From: Mycolicibacter heraklionensis
Lineage (GTDB): Bacteria > Actinomycetota > Actinomycetes > Mycobacteriales > Mycobacteriaceae
Assembly (NCBI GenBank): GCA_001673575.1
Contig: LZME01000037.1
Span: 62,001-126,000, forward strand
Direction of reading: 5' to 3'
Length of the DNA: 64,000 nucleotides
Each line of letters begins with the position of its first letter. The stretch's first letter is position 1. This document shows positions 57,422-64,000 of this stretch, piece by piece. The notes under the pieces are model-generated. The model saw only the letters and a program-made list of their open reading frames with translations. It was not told where the DNA came from and searched no databases. The translations under genes and the position numbers were made by a program.

Positions 57422-58582
57422 CTAGCGGCCCGCCTGCCGGTAGACCGCCAAGGTCTGCTCGGCCACCCGCGCCCAGGAGAACACCTCCTCGCAACGACGC
57501 CTGCCGGCGTCGCCGTAGCGCTGCGCACGGCCCGGGTCGGTGATCAACGCGTTGACGGCTTCGGCGAGTTCGGCGTGATAGCCGTCCGGATCAGCGGCGT
57601 CGTAGTGGACCAGGGTGCCGGTCTCGCCGTCGGTGACCACCTCAGGGATACCGCCGACGTCGGAGGCGACCACGGCGGTGCCGCAAGCCATCGCCTCCAG
57701 ATTGACGATGCCCAACGGCTCGTAGACCGACGGGCACACAAAAACCGTTGCCGCCGACAGTAATTCGCGGATCTGCCGAGCGGGCAGGGTCTCCTGTATC
57801 CAGAACACCCCGCTGCGGGTGGCCGCCAGATCGGCTACCGCGGCACTGACCTCGTCGGCGATCTCCGGTGTGTCAGGGGCGCCGGCGCACAACACCAATT
57901 GCGCGTCCGGGTGAAACCGGTGGGCGGCGGCCACCAGATGCGCCACCCCTTTCTGGCGGGTGATCCGCCCGACGAAGGCCACCATCGGCCGGTCGGGGTC
58001 GACACCGAGTTCGGCCGGCATCGAATTGGCGCCGGTGGGTTGGGGACGCCAGACATCGGTGTCGATGCCGCTGTAGATCACGTGTACGCGGTCCGGGCGC
58101 AGCTCCGGGTAGACCCGCAGCAGATCGTCGCGCATGGCCGAGCTGACCGCGATGACCGCGTCGGCGGCGATCGTCGCCTCCTTCTCGGCCCACGACGACA
58201 CCCGGTAGCCGCCGCCCAGCTGTTCGGCCTTCCAGGGGCGCAGCGGCTCGAGCGAATGCGCGGTCAGCACATGCGGAATGTCGTAGAGCAGCGCCGCCAA
58301 CCGGCCGGCCAGCGCGGTGTACCAGGTGTGGGAGTGGGCGACATCGGCCGTGCTGACCGCGTCGACCATCGTCAGATCGGCCGATAGTGTCCCCAGCGCC
58401 GGATTGGCGTCGCGCAGCGCCGGATCGGGCTGATGCGCGTGGGCGCCCGGCCGGGGCGCACCCATGCAGTGCACGTCGACGTGACACAACCGGCGTAGCG
58501 CCTCCACCAGGTTGGTGACGTGGACGCCCGCGCCGCCATAGATTTCCGGAGGGTATTCCCGAGTCAGCATCGCCACCCGCAT
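57422..58582 (-). CDS. glgM: Alpha-maltose-1-phosphate synthase (GlgM, formerly GlgA)
   Basis: A 386-aa GT4 glycosyltransferase. The N-terminal [18 protein letters not shown] loop is followed by the C-terminal ADP-glucose site [15 protein letters not shown] and [31 protein letters not shown]. It makes maltose-1-phosphate from ADP-glucose and glucose-1-phosphate, feeding GlgE for alpha-glucan. Matches Rv1212c (387 aa). The ATG at 58582 is chosen because TACCGT (58595-58590) lies 7 nt upstream. Divergent from glgC, its ADP-glucose supplier. Confidence 0.95.
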   Translation of the reverse strand: MRVAMLTREYPPEIYGGAGVHVTNLVEALRRLCHVDVHCMGAPRPGAHAHQPDPALRDANPALGTLSADLTMVDAVSTADVAHSHTWYTALAGRLAALLYDIPHVLTAHSLEPLRPWKAEQLGGGYRVSSWAEKEATIAADAVIAVSSAMRDDLLRVYPELRPDRVHVIYSGIDTDVWRPQPTGANSMPAELGVDPDRPMVAFVGRITRQKGVAHLVAAAHRFHPDAQLVLCAGAPDTPEIADEVSAAVADLAATRSGVFWIQETLPARQIRELLSAATVFVCPSVYEPLGIVNLEAMACGTAVVASDVGGIPEVVTDGETGTLVHYDAADPDGYHAELAEAVNALITDPGRAQRYGDAGRRRCEEVFSWARVAEQTLAVYRQAGR

Positions 58583-58709
58583 AACCGGCACGGTAGCGGT
58601 CGCCGATCATCGGCCGCGCAGCGGATCGATTGGATTTTTTTGTAAAGAACGTTCGCCAATCGTGCGGTCAACCTGGCAGGGGTTCCAAGTGGCCGATAGG
58701 TTTGTGGCC

Positions 58710-59924
58710 ATGAGGGAAGCGCCGCATGTGCTGGGCATCGTCCTGGCGGGTGGGGAGGGCAAGCGGCTGCACCCGCTGACCGCGGACCGCGCCAAGCCGG
58801 CGGTCCCCTTCGGGGGTGCCTACCGGTTGATCGACTTCGTGCTGTCGAATCTGGTCAATGCGCGCTACCTGCGGATTTGTGTTCTGACGCAGTACAAGTC
58901 GCATTCGCTGGACCGGCACATCTCGCAGAACTGGCGGTTGAGCGGCCTGGCGGGGGAGTACATCACCCCGGTGCCCGCCCAGCAGCGCCTCGGCCCGCGC
59001 TGGTACACCGGGTCCGCCGATGCCATCTATCAGTCGCTGAACCTGATCTTCGACGAAGACCCGGACTACATCGTGGTCTTCGGAGCCGACCACGTGTACC
59101 GGATGGACCCCGAGCAGATGGTCCGCTTCCACATCGCCAGCGGGGCCGGGGCGACGGTCGCCGGGGTGCGGGTGCCGCGCGCGGACGCGTCCTCGTTCGG
59201 GTGCATCGACGCCGACGAGTCCGGCCGGATCCGCGGTTTCCTGGAGAAGCCGGCGAACCCTCCTGGCACACCCGATGATCCAGACAGCACGTATGTGTCG
59301 ATGGGCAACTACGTGTTCACCACCAAGGTGCTGATCGATGCGATCCGCGCCGACGCCGACGATGACCACTCCGACCACGACATGGGCGGCGACATCATGC
59401 CGCGTCTGGTGGCCGACGGAATGGCTGCGGTCTACGACTTCTCCGACAACGAGGTGCCCGGCGCCACCGAGCGGGACCGCGGCTACTGGCGTGACGTCGG
59501 AACCCTGGACGCGTTCTACGACGCGCACATGGACTTGGTGTCAGCGCACCCGGTGTTCAACCTGTACAACAACCGCTGGCCGATTCACGGCGCGACCGAG
59601 AATCTGGCGCCGGCGAAGTTCGTCAACGGGGGCTCGGCACAGGAGTCGGTGGTGGGTGCCGGCAGCGTCATCTCGGCGGGCTCGGTGCGCAACTCGGTGC
59701 TGTCGTCGAATGTGGTGATCGATGACGGCGCGATCGTGGAGGACAGCGTGATCATGCCCGGGGCCCGGGTGGGGCGCGGCGCGGTGGTGCGGCACGCGAT
59801 CCTCGACAAGAACGTCGTGGTCGGCCCCGGCGAGATGATCGGTGTCGACCTCGAGAAGGACCGGGAGCGGTTCTCCATCAGTGCCGGCGGTGTGGTTGCC
59901 GTCGGCAAGGGGGTTTGGATCTAG
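58710..59924 (+). CDS. glgC: Glucose-1-phosphate adenylyltransferase
   Basis: A 404-aa protein, the same length as Rv1213. The N-terminal nucleotidyltransferase ([27 protein letters not shown]) is followed by EKP near residue 197 and a C-terminal left-handed beta-helix ([28 protein letters not shown]). It makes ADP-glucose. TAGGTT (58697-58702) lies 7 nt before the ATG at 58710, hence leaderless. The 127-bp divergent gap contains a T7 tract. Confidence 0.96.
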   Translation: MREAPHVLGIVLAGGEGKRLHPLTADRAKPAVPFGGAYRLIDFVLSNLVNARYLRICVLTQYKSHSLDRHISQNWRLSGLAGEYITPVPAQQRLGPRWYTGSADAIYQSLNLIFDEDPDYIVVFGADHVYRMDPEQMVRFHIASGAGATVAGVRVPRADASSFGCIDADESGRIRGFLEKPANPPGTPDDPDSTYVSMGNYVFTTKVLIDAIRADADDDHSDHDMGGDIMPRLVADGMAAVYDFSDNEVPGATERDRGYWRDVGTLDAFYDAHMDLVSAHPVFNLYNNRWPIHGATENLAPAKFVNGGSAQESVVGAGSVISAGSVRNSVLSSNVVIDDGAIVEDSVIMPGARVGRGAVVRHAILDKNVVVGPGEMIGVDLEKDRERFSISAGGVVAVGKGVWI

Positions 59925-59950
59925 CGGGCCGCCACCACAGGGCGAGCAGA

Positions 59951-61336
59951 CTAGAACGGCTCTTCGGCGCCGCCCGGGTTGCAGCCGTTAGCGAGCAGGT
60001 TCAGTGAGCTCACGTCCGGACGCCACGGCTCCAGGTTCCAACTGGTCTTACCGGGCTGGATGAACTCGGCGAACTGCCAGTGGCACAGGAACTGCGCGCG
60101 CATCCCGGCGTTGTTGGCCTCCGGGTTGCGCTTGACGACCTCCGCCCAGGCCTGCTCGCCCTGGCGCAGGGTGCCGGGCTCGCCCGCCTCGGTTCGGCCG
60201 GTCTCGGTCGGATAGACCCGCAGGCTCTCCTTGTGGTCATCGCCGTAGGTCACCCACTGGGTGTTCGCGACGTACGGCGCCGCACTGATGCCCGCGGCCC
60301 CCAGGAAGCCGCCGGAGCCGCCCAGGCCACCGGCGCCTCCTTCACCGCCGATGCCGCCGTTGCCGCCGCGCCCGAACGCCCACCCGCCCGCACCGCCGTC
60401 ACCGCCGGCACCGCCGTTGTCGTCCTCGTCGCCCGCACCGCCGACGCCGCCGTCGCCGCCGCGACCCAGCCACCAGGCCCCGGCGCCGCCGACTCCGCCG
60501 TCGCCGCCGATGTCGCCCTCAACACCGTCACCGCCGGCGCCGCCGGTGCCTCCGGTGCCCAACAGCATCCCGAGTCCCACGCCGCCGGTGCCGCCGGCCG
60601 CGCCCGCGCCGCCGGCACCGCCGGTACCGCCCAGGCCCATGAACCAGCCGCCGGCCCCGCCGTCGCCGCCCGCGGAACCGACACCGCCCAGTCCGCCCGC
60701 GCCACCGTTGCCGAAGAATCCCGCGTCGCCGCCGGCACCGCCGATGCCGTCGATACCGACGACGCCGGCCCCGCCGTCGCCGAACAGGAACCCGCCATCA
60801 CCGGCATCGCCGAACCAGCCCCACTGACCGAACAGGCTGGTGTTGACGCCGTCGAACCCGTCGATGCCGTCGCCGATCAGGTCGCGACCGAACAGCGTGG
60901 CGAACGGTGCGTTGATCAGGCCGAGGCTGAGCTCGCCGAACGGGCTGGAAATCCACTGCTGCAATCCGGCGTGCAGGGGTGCATAGATGTATTGGTTCAC
61001 CAACTCGGCGGTGTCGAGTGACTGGCTCGGGCCCGGCAGGGCCAGCACCGCGTCGATGACATCGGAGAACAGCTTGTTGGTGGCCGGATCGAGTTGGTCG
61101 GTGAAGGACTGGACCAGCGCCATCAGGCTGCCGAGGTCGAGCCCGCCTGCCGCACTGCCGGCGACCTCCACCGGCGCGGCGGCATCGAGCAGCCAGTCCC
61201 AGTCCGCCTGCGCGGGAGTGGCGGCCAGCATCGGGGTGATTCCCACGACCAGGGCACCTGCTGCCGCAGCGGCCGTCCGGGTGGCGGAGAGAGTGCGACC
61301 ACCGCTGCCGCCTCGCACGCGTGAGCGCATGGCCAC
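59951..61336 (-). CDS. Secreted PGRS-like Gly-rich protein with C-terminal DUF2599
   Basis: A 461-aa protein. It has a Sec-type signal peptide (about residues 1-44, ending TPAQADWDW) instead of a PE domain. An N-terminal helical region follows (about 45-175), then a PGRS-type run of GGA/GGX triplets (about 176-355: [15 protein letters not shown] patterns). The C-terminal domain (about 360-461) has [33 protein letters not shown] and a last Cys in ANGCNPGG, which I read as DUF2599. In H37Rv the PE14 gene (Rv1214c) lies here. Probably surface-exposed. Confidence 0.85.
   Translation of the reverse strand: MAMRSRVRGGSGGRTLSATRTAAAAAGALVVGITPMLAATPAQADWDWLLDAAAPVEVAGSAAGGLDLGSLMALVQSFTDQLDPATNKLFSDVIDAVLALPGPSQSLDTAELVNQYIYAPLHAGLQQWISSPFGELSLGLINAPFATLFGRDLIGDGIDGFDGVNTSLFGQWGWFGDAGDGGFLFGDGGAGVVGIDGIGGAGGDAGFFGNGGAGGLGGVGSAGGDGGAGGWFMGLGGTGGAGGAGAAGGTGGVGLGMLLGTGGTGGAGGDGVEGDIGGDGGVGGAGAWWLGRGGDGGVGGAGDEDDNGGAGGDGGAGGWAFGRGGNGGIGGEGGAGGLGGSGGFLGAAGISAAPYVANTQWVTYGDDHKESLRVYPTETGRTEAGEPGTLRQGEQAWAEVVKRNPEANNAGMRAQFLCHWQFAEFIQPGKTSWNLEPWRPDVSSLNLLANGCNPGGAEEPF
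60260..60805 (-). repeat. PGRS-type GGX triplet repeat region
   Basis: Over 540 bp of near-continuous GGC/GGN codon triplets encoding Gly-Gly-Ala and Gly-Gly-X, the coding repeat of PGRS proteins. Long GC-rich, Pro/Ala-coding open frames on the other strand are by-products of this composition. Confidence 0.9.
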
Positions 61337-61429
61337 CGACCTCCCTGAGTCGCGTTAACAGCTAGAGCTCAGGGAACTATAAGCCAATTGCGCGGCCCGC
61401 GGTATCGGAGCGAGAGCCGGGAGTAGCGA

Positions 61430-62110
61430 CTACCAGAGGTAGGGCACCAATCGGTAGCGGACCTGGTGGGTGTATTCGCGGTATCCGCTGAGCTCCTGGG
61501 CCAGCAACAGCTCTTCGTCGAGGATTCGCACCACCAGGATCGGCACGCTGATCACCGTGCCAGCCAACCCCCAGTACGAGCCGAGCGCCAGCGCGAGACC
61601 GACCATGGTGACCAGCAGGGAGAAGTACATCGGGTGCCGGACCAGGCCGTACATGCCGGTCGATATCACCGGCTGGTTGTCTTCGACGGTGATGTTGGCC
61701 GCGGCGTAGCCGTTCTGGACGACGGCCAGGATGCCGAGACACAGCCCGATGACCACCACGACCTGGCCTAGCACCGCCGCCGCCGTCGGCACCGCGGACC
61801 AACCGAAACGGTGATCCAGTGCGCTGACCAGGAACACCGAACCGAATGCCGCGATCAGGGCGGTGCTGGCCAGCTTCTGCGCGAGCCGGGTTTCGGCCTT
61901 CGGTCCGCCCCGCAGCCGCCGTTGCAGCACCGCCGGATTGGTCAGGCCCCAGTAGATGCAGCACGCGGTGCTGATGACGGCGTAGACCGCCAGGAATACC
62001 CAGGCCTGCCAGTAATCGAAGGTGCCGGCCGGCCAGAACAACAGCATGCCGTAGACGACCGCCGCGATCAGCCCGTAGCCCACGCCTTGACCGATTGCCT
62101 TGACGTTCAT
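61430..62110 (-). CDS. ICMT/PEMT-like membrane methyltransferase, copy 2 (Rv1216c-like)
   Basis: A 226-aa polytopic membrane protein of the isoprenylcysteine carboxyl methyltransferase/NnrU-like group with about five helices. The SAM-site C-terminal motif is GLVRHPMYFSLLV, followed by RILDEELLLAQELSGYREYTHQVRYRLVPYLW. The substrate is unknown; mycobacteria lack prenylated proteins, so lipid methylation is more likely. AGGAG lies 9 nt before the ATG at 62110. Tandem paralog of the gene at 62130, with 19 bp between. Confidence 0.88.
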   Translation of the reverse strand: MNVKAIGQGVGYGLIAAVVYGMLLFWPAGTFDYWQAWVFLAVYAVISTACCIYWGLTNPAVLQRRLRGGPKAETRLAQKLASTALIAAFGSVFLVSALDHRFGWSAVPTAAAVLGQVVVVIGLCLGILAVVQNGYAAANITVEDNQPVISTGMYGLVRHPMYFSLLVTMVGLALALGSYWGLAGTVISVPILVVRILDEELLLAQELSGYREYTHQVRYRLVPYLW

Positions 62111-62129
62111 GCGCGTCTCCTTCTGCGTC

Positions 62130-62804
62130 TCACCACACATGGGGCAGCAGGCGGTAACGCACCCGCTCGGTGTACTCGCGATATCCGGGCAGCTGTTGCG
62201 TCAGCAACTGCTCCTCATCAAAGATGCGCACGATCAACAGGGCCATGCCCGGCAGCAGCACCGTCAGTCCCCAGAAGGAGCCGAGCGCCAGCGGGGCACC
62301 GGCCATCAATGCGACATTTCCGGTGTACATCGGGTGCCGCACCAGCCCGTAGAGGCCGGTGGAGACCAGGGTCTGGCCGGCTTCGACCGTGACATTTGCC
62401 GCCGCATAACCGTTCTGGATGACCACCACCATCGCCAGGCTGAGTCCGGCCGCCACCAGGATGTCGCCGAGCAGGCAGACCGCTGTCGGGACCGTCGACC
62501 AACCGAGGCGGTGATCGATCGCACTGACGACGAACATGGCCGGAAAGCAGATGAAGATGGCCGTGATGACGATCCGTTGCAGGGGCCGCGTCTCTGCCCG
62601 CGGGCCGACCTGCATCCGCCGATCCAAGGCGGCCGGATTGGTGCGCATCAGGTAGACGCTGGGAATCCAGGTGGACGCGGCGAACACCGCGAGGAACACC
62701 CAGGCCTGCCAGTAGTGCAGTGTCCCGGCGGGAACGAACAGCAGCAGTCCGAAGGCTACCAGGCCCAAGGTTGCTGAAAACAGGCCCTTACCAATGGTTT
62801 TCAC
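62130..62804 (-). CDS. ICMT/PEMT-like membrane methyltransferase, copy 1
   Basis: A 224-aa protein, the length of Rv1216c. It has the same helices and motifs as its neighbour: WPAGT/VPAGT-YWQAWVFLAV near residue 28, VIQNGYAAANVTVEAGQTLVSTGLYGLVRHPMY, and EEQLLTQQLPGYREYTERVRYRLLPHVW. The GTG has GAGGAGG about 8 nt upstream and lies 10 bp after the ABC permease stop, so all three genes form an operon. Roughly half of the residues match copy 2. Confidence 0.88.
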   Translation of the reverse strand: MKTIGKGLFSATLGLVAFGLLLFVPAGTLHYWQAWVFLAVFAASTWIPSVYLMRTNPAALDRRMQVGPRAETRPLQRIVITAIFICFPAMFVVSAIDHRLGWSTVPTAVCLLGDILVAAGLSLAMVVVIQNGYAAANVTVEAGQTLVSTGLYGLVRHPMYTGNVALMAGAPLALGSFWGLTVLLPGMALLIVRIFDEEQLLTQQLPGYREYTERVRYRLLPHVW

Positions 62805-62814
62805 GTCGTCCTCC

Positions 62815-64000
62815 TCACGTCGTGAGATCTCTGCGTCGGAAAGCCTGCAAGCCCAGGCCGATCAGTGCGGCGTCGATGGTCAACAGCACGATCAGTGGCA
62901 CGACGCGGAACGTGCCGTTGCCGACCAGCGGAATGTGGGCGAACGGTTCGAGATCAAGCACCCATTGCGGCAGACCGGAGATGGAGCCGAGCAGATACAG
63001 CGCGACGAAGCCGGTCAGCACCGCCCACGCGGCGGGCGTGACTCTAGGGACGAGCCCGAACAACGCGACCGCCACGGCCGCCGGCAACCAGACCGCCGGC
63101 AGTTGCACAGCGGCGCTGCCCAGTGCTACCGGCAACTGCTCGCCGATGTCGCCGGCCGCCGTTCCGTAGACGATTCCCGCCACCAGCCCTGCCGCGAGCA
63201 TCGCGAATGTCGAGCCAACCAGTGCGGTCGCCAGATGGCTTGCCAGCCAACGGTTTCGTGACAACGCTCCGGCCAGCAGCGTCTCGGCGCGTGTCGCGGT
63301 CTCCTCCTGGTGCAGCCGCAGCACCAGCGACACCGCGAACGCGGCGGCGACCATGCCCAGCATGGTGAACGCCACCGCGACGAAGGCGTGCTCCAATGCC
63401 GCGGTCCCGCCGAGCCGAATGACGATGTCGCGGGCGCGGTCGCTGCCCACCTCGTCGCCGATACCGTGCACCACACTGCCGACCAGCAGTCCGTAGAGCA
63501 CCAGGCCCGTCGTCCACAGCAGCAGCGCCCCGCGGTCGAGCCGCCACGCCAGGCCGAACGCACCCGACAGGATCGGCGCCGCCCGGCGCGGGCCTGGCCG
63601 ATCCGCCAGCAGCCCGGCGCCGACATCACGGCGGGCCGCCAGGTGATAGGCCAGCCAGACGAGCGTGCCCGTCGTCGCCAGGTGCAGCAGCAGCACCCAC
63701 CAGCGGTCACCGGCGTAGGGCCGGACCTGCAGCGACCACCCCAGCGGCGACAGCCACGAGAGCCCACCCGATCCCGCATCGCCCACGGCGCGCAGGGTGA
63801 AGGCGCCGGCCAGCACACCGAATGCGGCGCCGCGGGCGAACCGTGCGCTGGGGGACAGCTGGGCGGCGACCGCGGCCACGGCAGTGAACACCAGCCCGGA
63901 GCAGGCCAGTGCCGCCCCGAACGCGCACGATCCGGCTGCCGGCACCTCGGTGGTCAGCAGCCCCGCCGTCCCGATCACGCCGGTGGCCACCGACGCGTCC
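62815..64000 (-). CDS. ABC transporter permease (Rv1217c-like; N-terminus beyond the window)
   Basis: The 395 visible residues form the C-terminal part of a large ABC exporter permease of the tetronasin/polyketide-antibiotic type, with about nine hydrophobic helices. Position and sequence type match Rv1217c (548 aa), so about 150 residues are missing at the window edge. An internal Met near 63990 is probably not the true start. The partner ATPase (Rv1218c) and TetR regulator (Rv1219c) would lie further on. In H37Rv this system is tied to drug efflux. Confidence 0.87.
   Translation of the reverse strand, partial: DASVATGVIGTAGLLTTEVPAAGSCAFGAALACSGLVFTAVAAVAAQLSPSARFARGAAFGVLAGAFTLRAVGDAGSGGLSWLSPLGWSLQVRPYAGDRWWVLLLHLATTGTLVWLAYHLAARRDVGAGLLADRPGPRRAAPILSGAFGLAWRLDRGALLLWTTGLVLYGLLVGSVVHGIGDEVGSDRARDIVIRLGGTAALEHAFVAVAFTMLGMVAAAFAVSLVLRLHQEETATRAETLLAGALSRNRWLASHLATALVGSTFAMLAAGLVAGIVYGTAAGDIGEQLPVALGSAAVQLPAVWLPAAVAVALFGLVPRVTPAAWAVLTGFVALYLLGSISGLPQWVLDLEPFAHIPLVGNGTFRVVPLIVLLTIDAALIGLGLQAFRRRDLTT

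Noticed and set aside
60260..60805. Periodic GC-rich repeat as a possible CRISPR array or minisatellite
   Set aside because: Units are 3-bp multiples encoding Gly-Gly-X in frame, without constant repeats and unique spacers.
60080..61021. Ala/Thr-rich and Pro-rich plus-strand frames opposite the PGRS region
   Set aside because: They are the complement of GGX codon repeats; the minus strand has the signal peptide and DUF2599 domain.

Overview
The window is a chromosomal segment of a mycobacterium (Mycobacteriaceae, high GC). The evidence is the gene content: mycothiol (mshB), coenzyme F420 (fbiC, a Rv1155-type F420 enzyme), phosphatidylinositol mannosides (pimE, lpqW), methylglucose lipopolysaccharide and glycogen (gpgS, glgM/glgA, glgC), MmpS/MmpL, several DUF732 proteins and a PGRS glycine-rich protein. 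From about 7 kb onward the order of recognisable genes follows M. tuberculosis Rv1151c to Rv1217c closely. Several H37Rv genes of that stretch are missing (fdxC, TB8.4, the pks3/papA3/mmpL10/fadD21 block, Rv1203c, putA next to rocA). A PGRS protein outside a PE context hints at a slow-growing or M. terrae-like lineage, but the species cannot be fixed from the sequence.

Layout. 1-6.0 kb: an aromatic-catabolism island, with a divergent TetR repressor plus a first extradiol dioxygenase-like protein (cut by the window edge), and an FAD hydroxylase / C-C hydrolase / extradiol dioxygenase / amidohydrolase operon, around a perfect 16-bp inverted repeat operator. 6.0-13.8 kb: small housekeeping genes (methyltransferases, sirtuin, GntR, F420 protein, two DUF732 proteins, DNA glycosylase), a gene-poor relic patch at 11.0-11.6 kb, and a frame-broken secreted-protein gene carrying a 63-bp palindrome. 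13.8-16 kb: pimE, pterin dehydratase, mutT2. 16-23.6 kb: narGHJI with a DUF732 gene coupled to narI and a RidA-like gene. 23.6-33 kb: marR, typA, lpqW, a secreted protein, mshB, a tiny coupled ORF, a membrane protein and fbiC. 33-43 kb: fadH, padR, dapC, a secreted HNH nuclease, psuG, rocA, a CMD-family protein, a SufR-like regulator and fadD36. 43-47.6 kb: lipoprotein and a TetR-MmpS-MmpL unit. 47.6-59.9 kb: dapD, dapE, a LuxR-type ATPase, LOG, fadD6, folP2, gpgS, a DivIVA-like protein, tagA, DUF3117, glgM/glgA, glgC. 59.9-64 kb: a secreted PGRS-DUF2599 protein, two tandem ICMT-like membrane methyltransferases and an ABC permease cut by the edge.

The most interesting signal is a dispersed 52-bp imperfect palindrome present three times. 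It is inserted in frame, once in each orientation, inside pimE and mutT2, and once just upstream of the HNH nuclease start. It adds about 17 residues to conserved enzymes, in the manner of Rickettsia palindromic elements. Other notable signals are the 63-bp palindrome at 13.55 kb, the PGRS domain behind a Sec signal peptide instead of a PE domain, a CsoR/CstR-like operator over a leaderless start at 40.5 kb, and about twenty genes whose -10 box sits 6-7 nt before an ATG or GTG (leaderless transcripts). No rRNA, tRNA, CRISPR array or complete insertion sequence was recognised.
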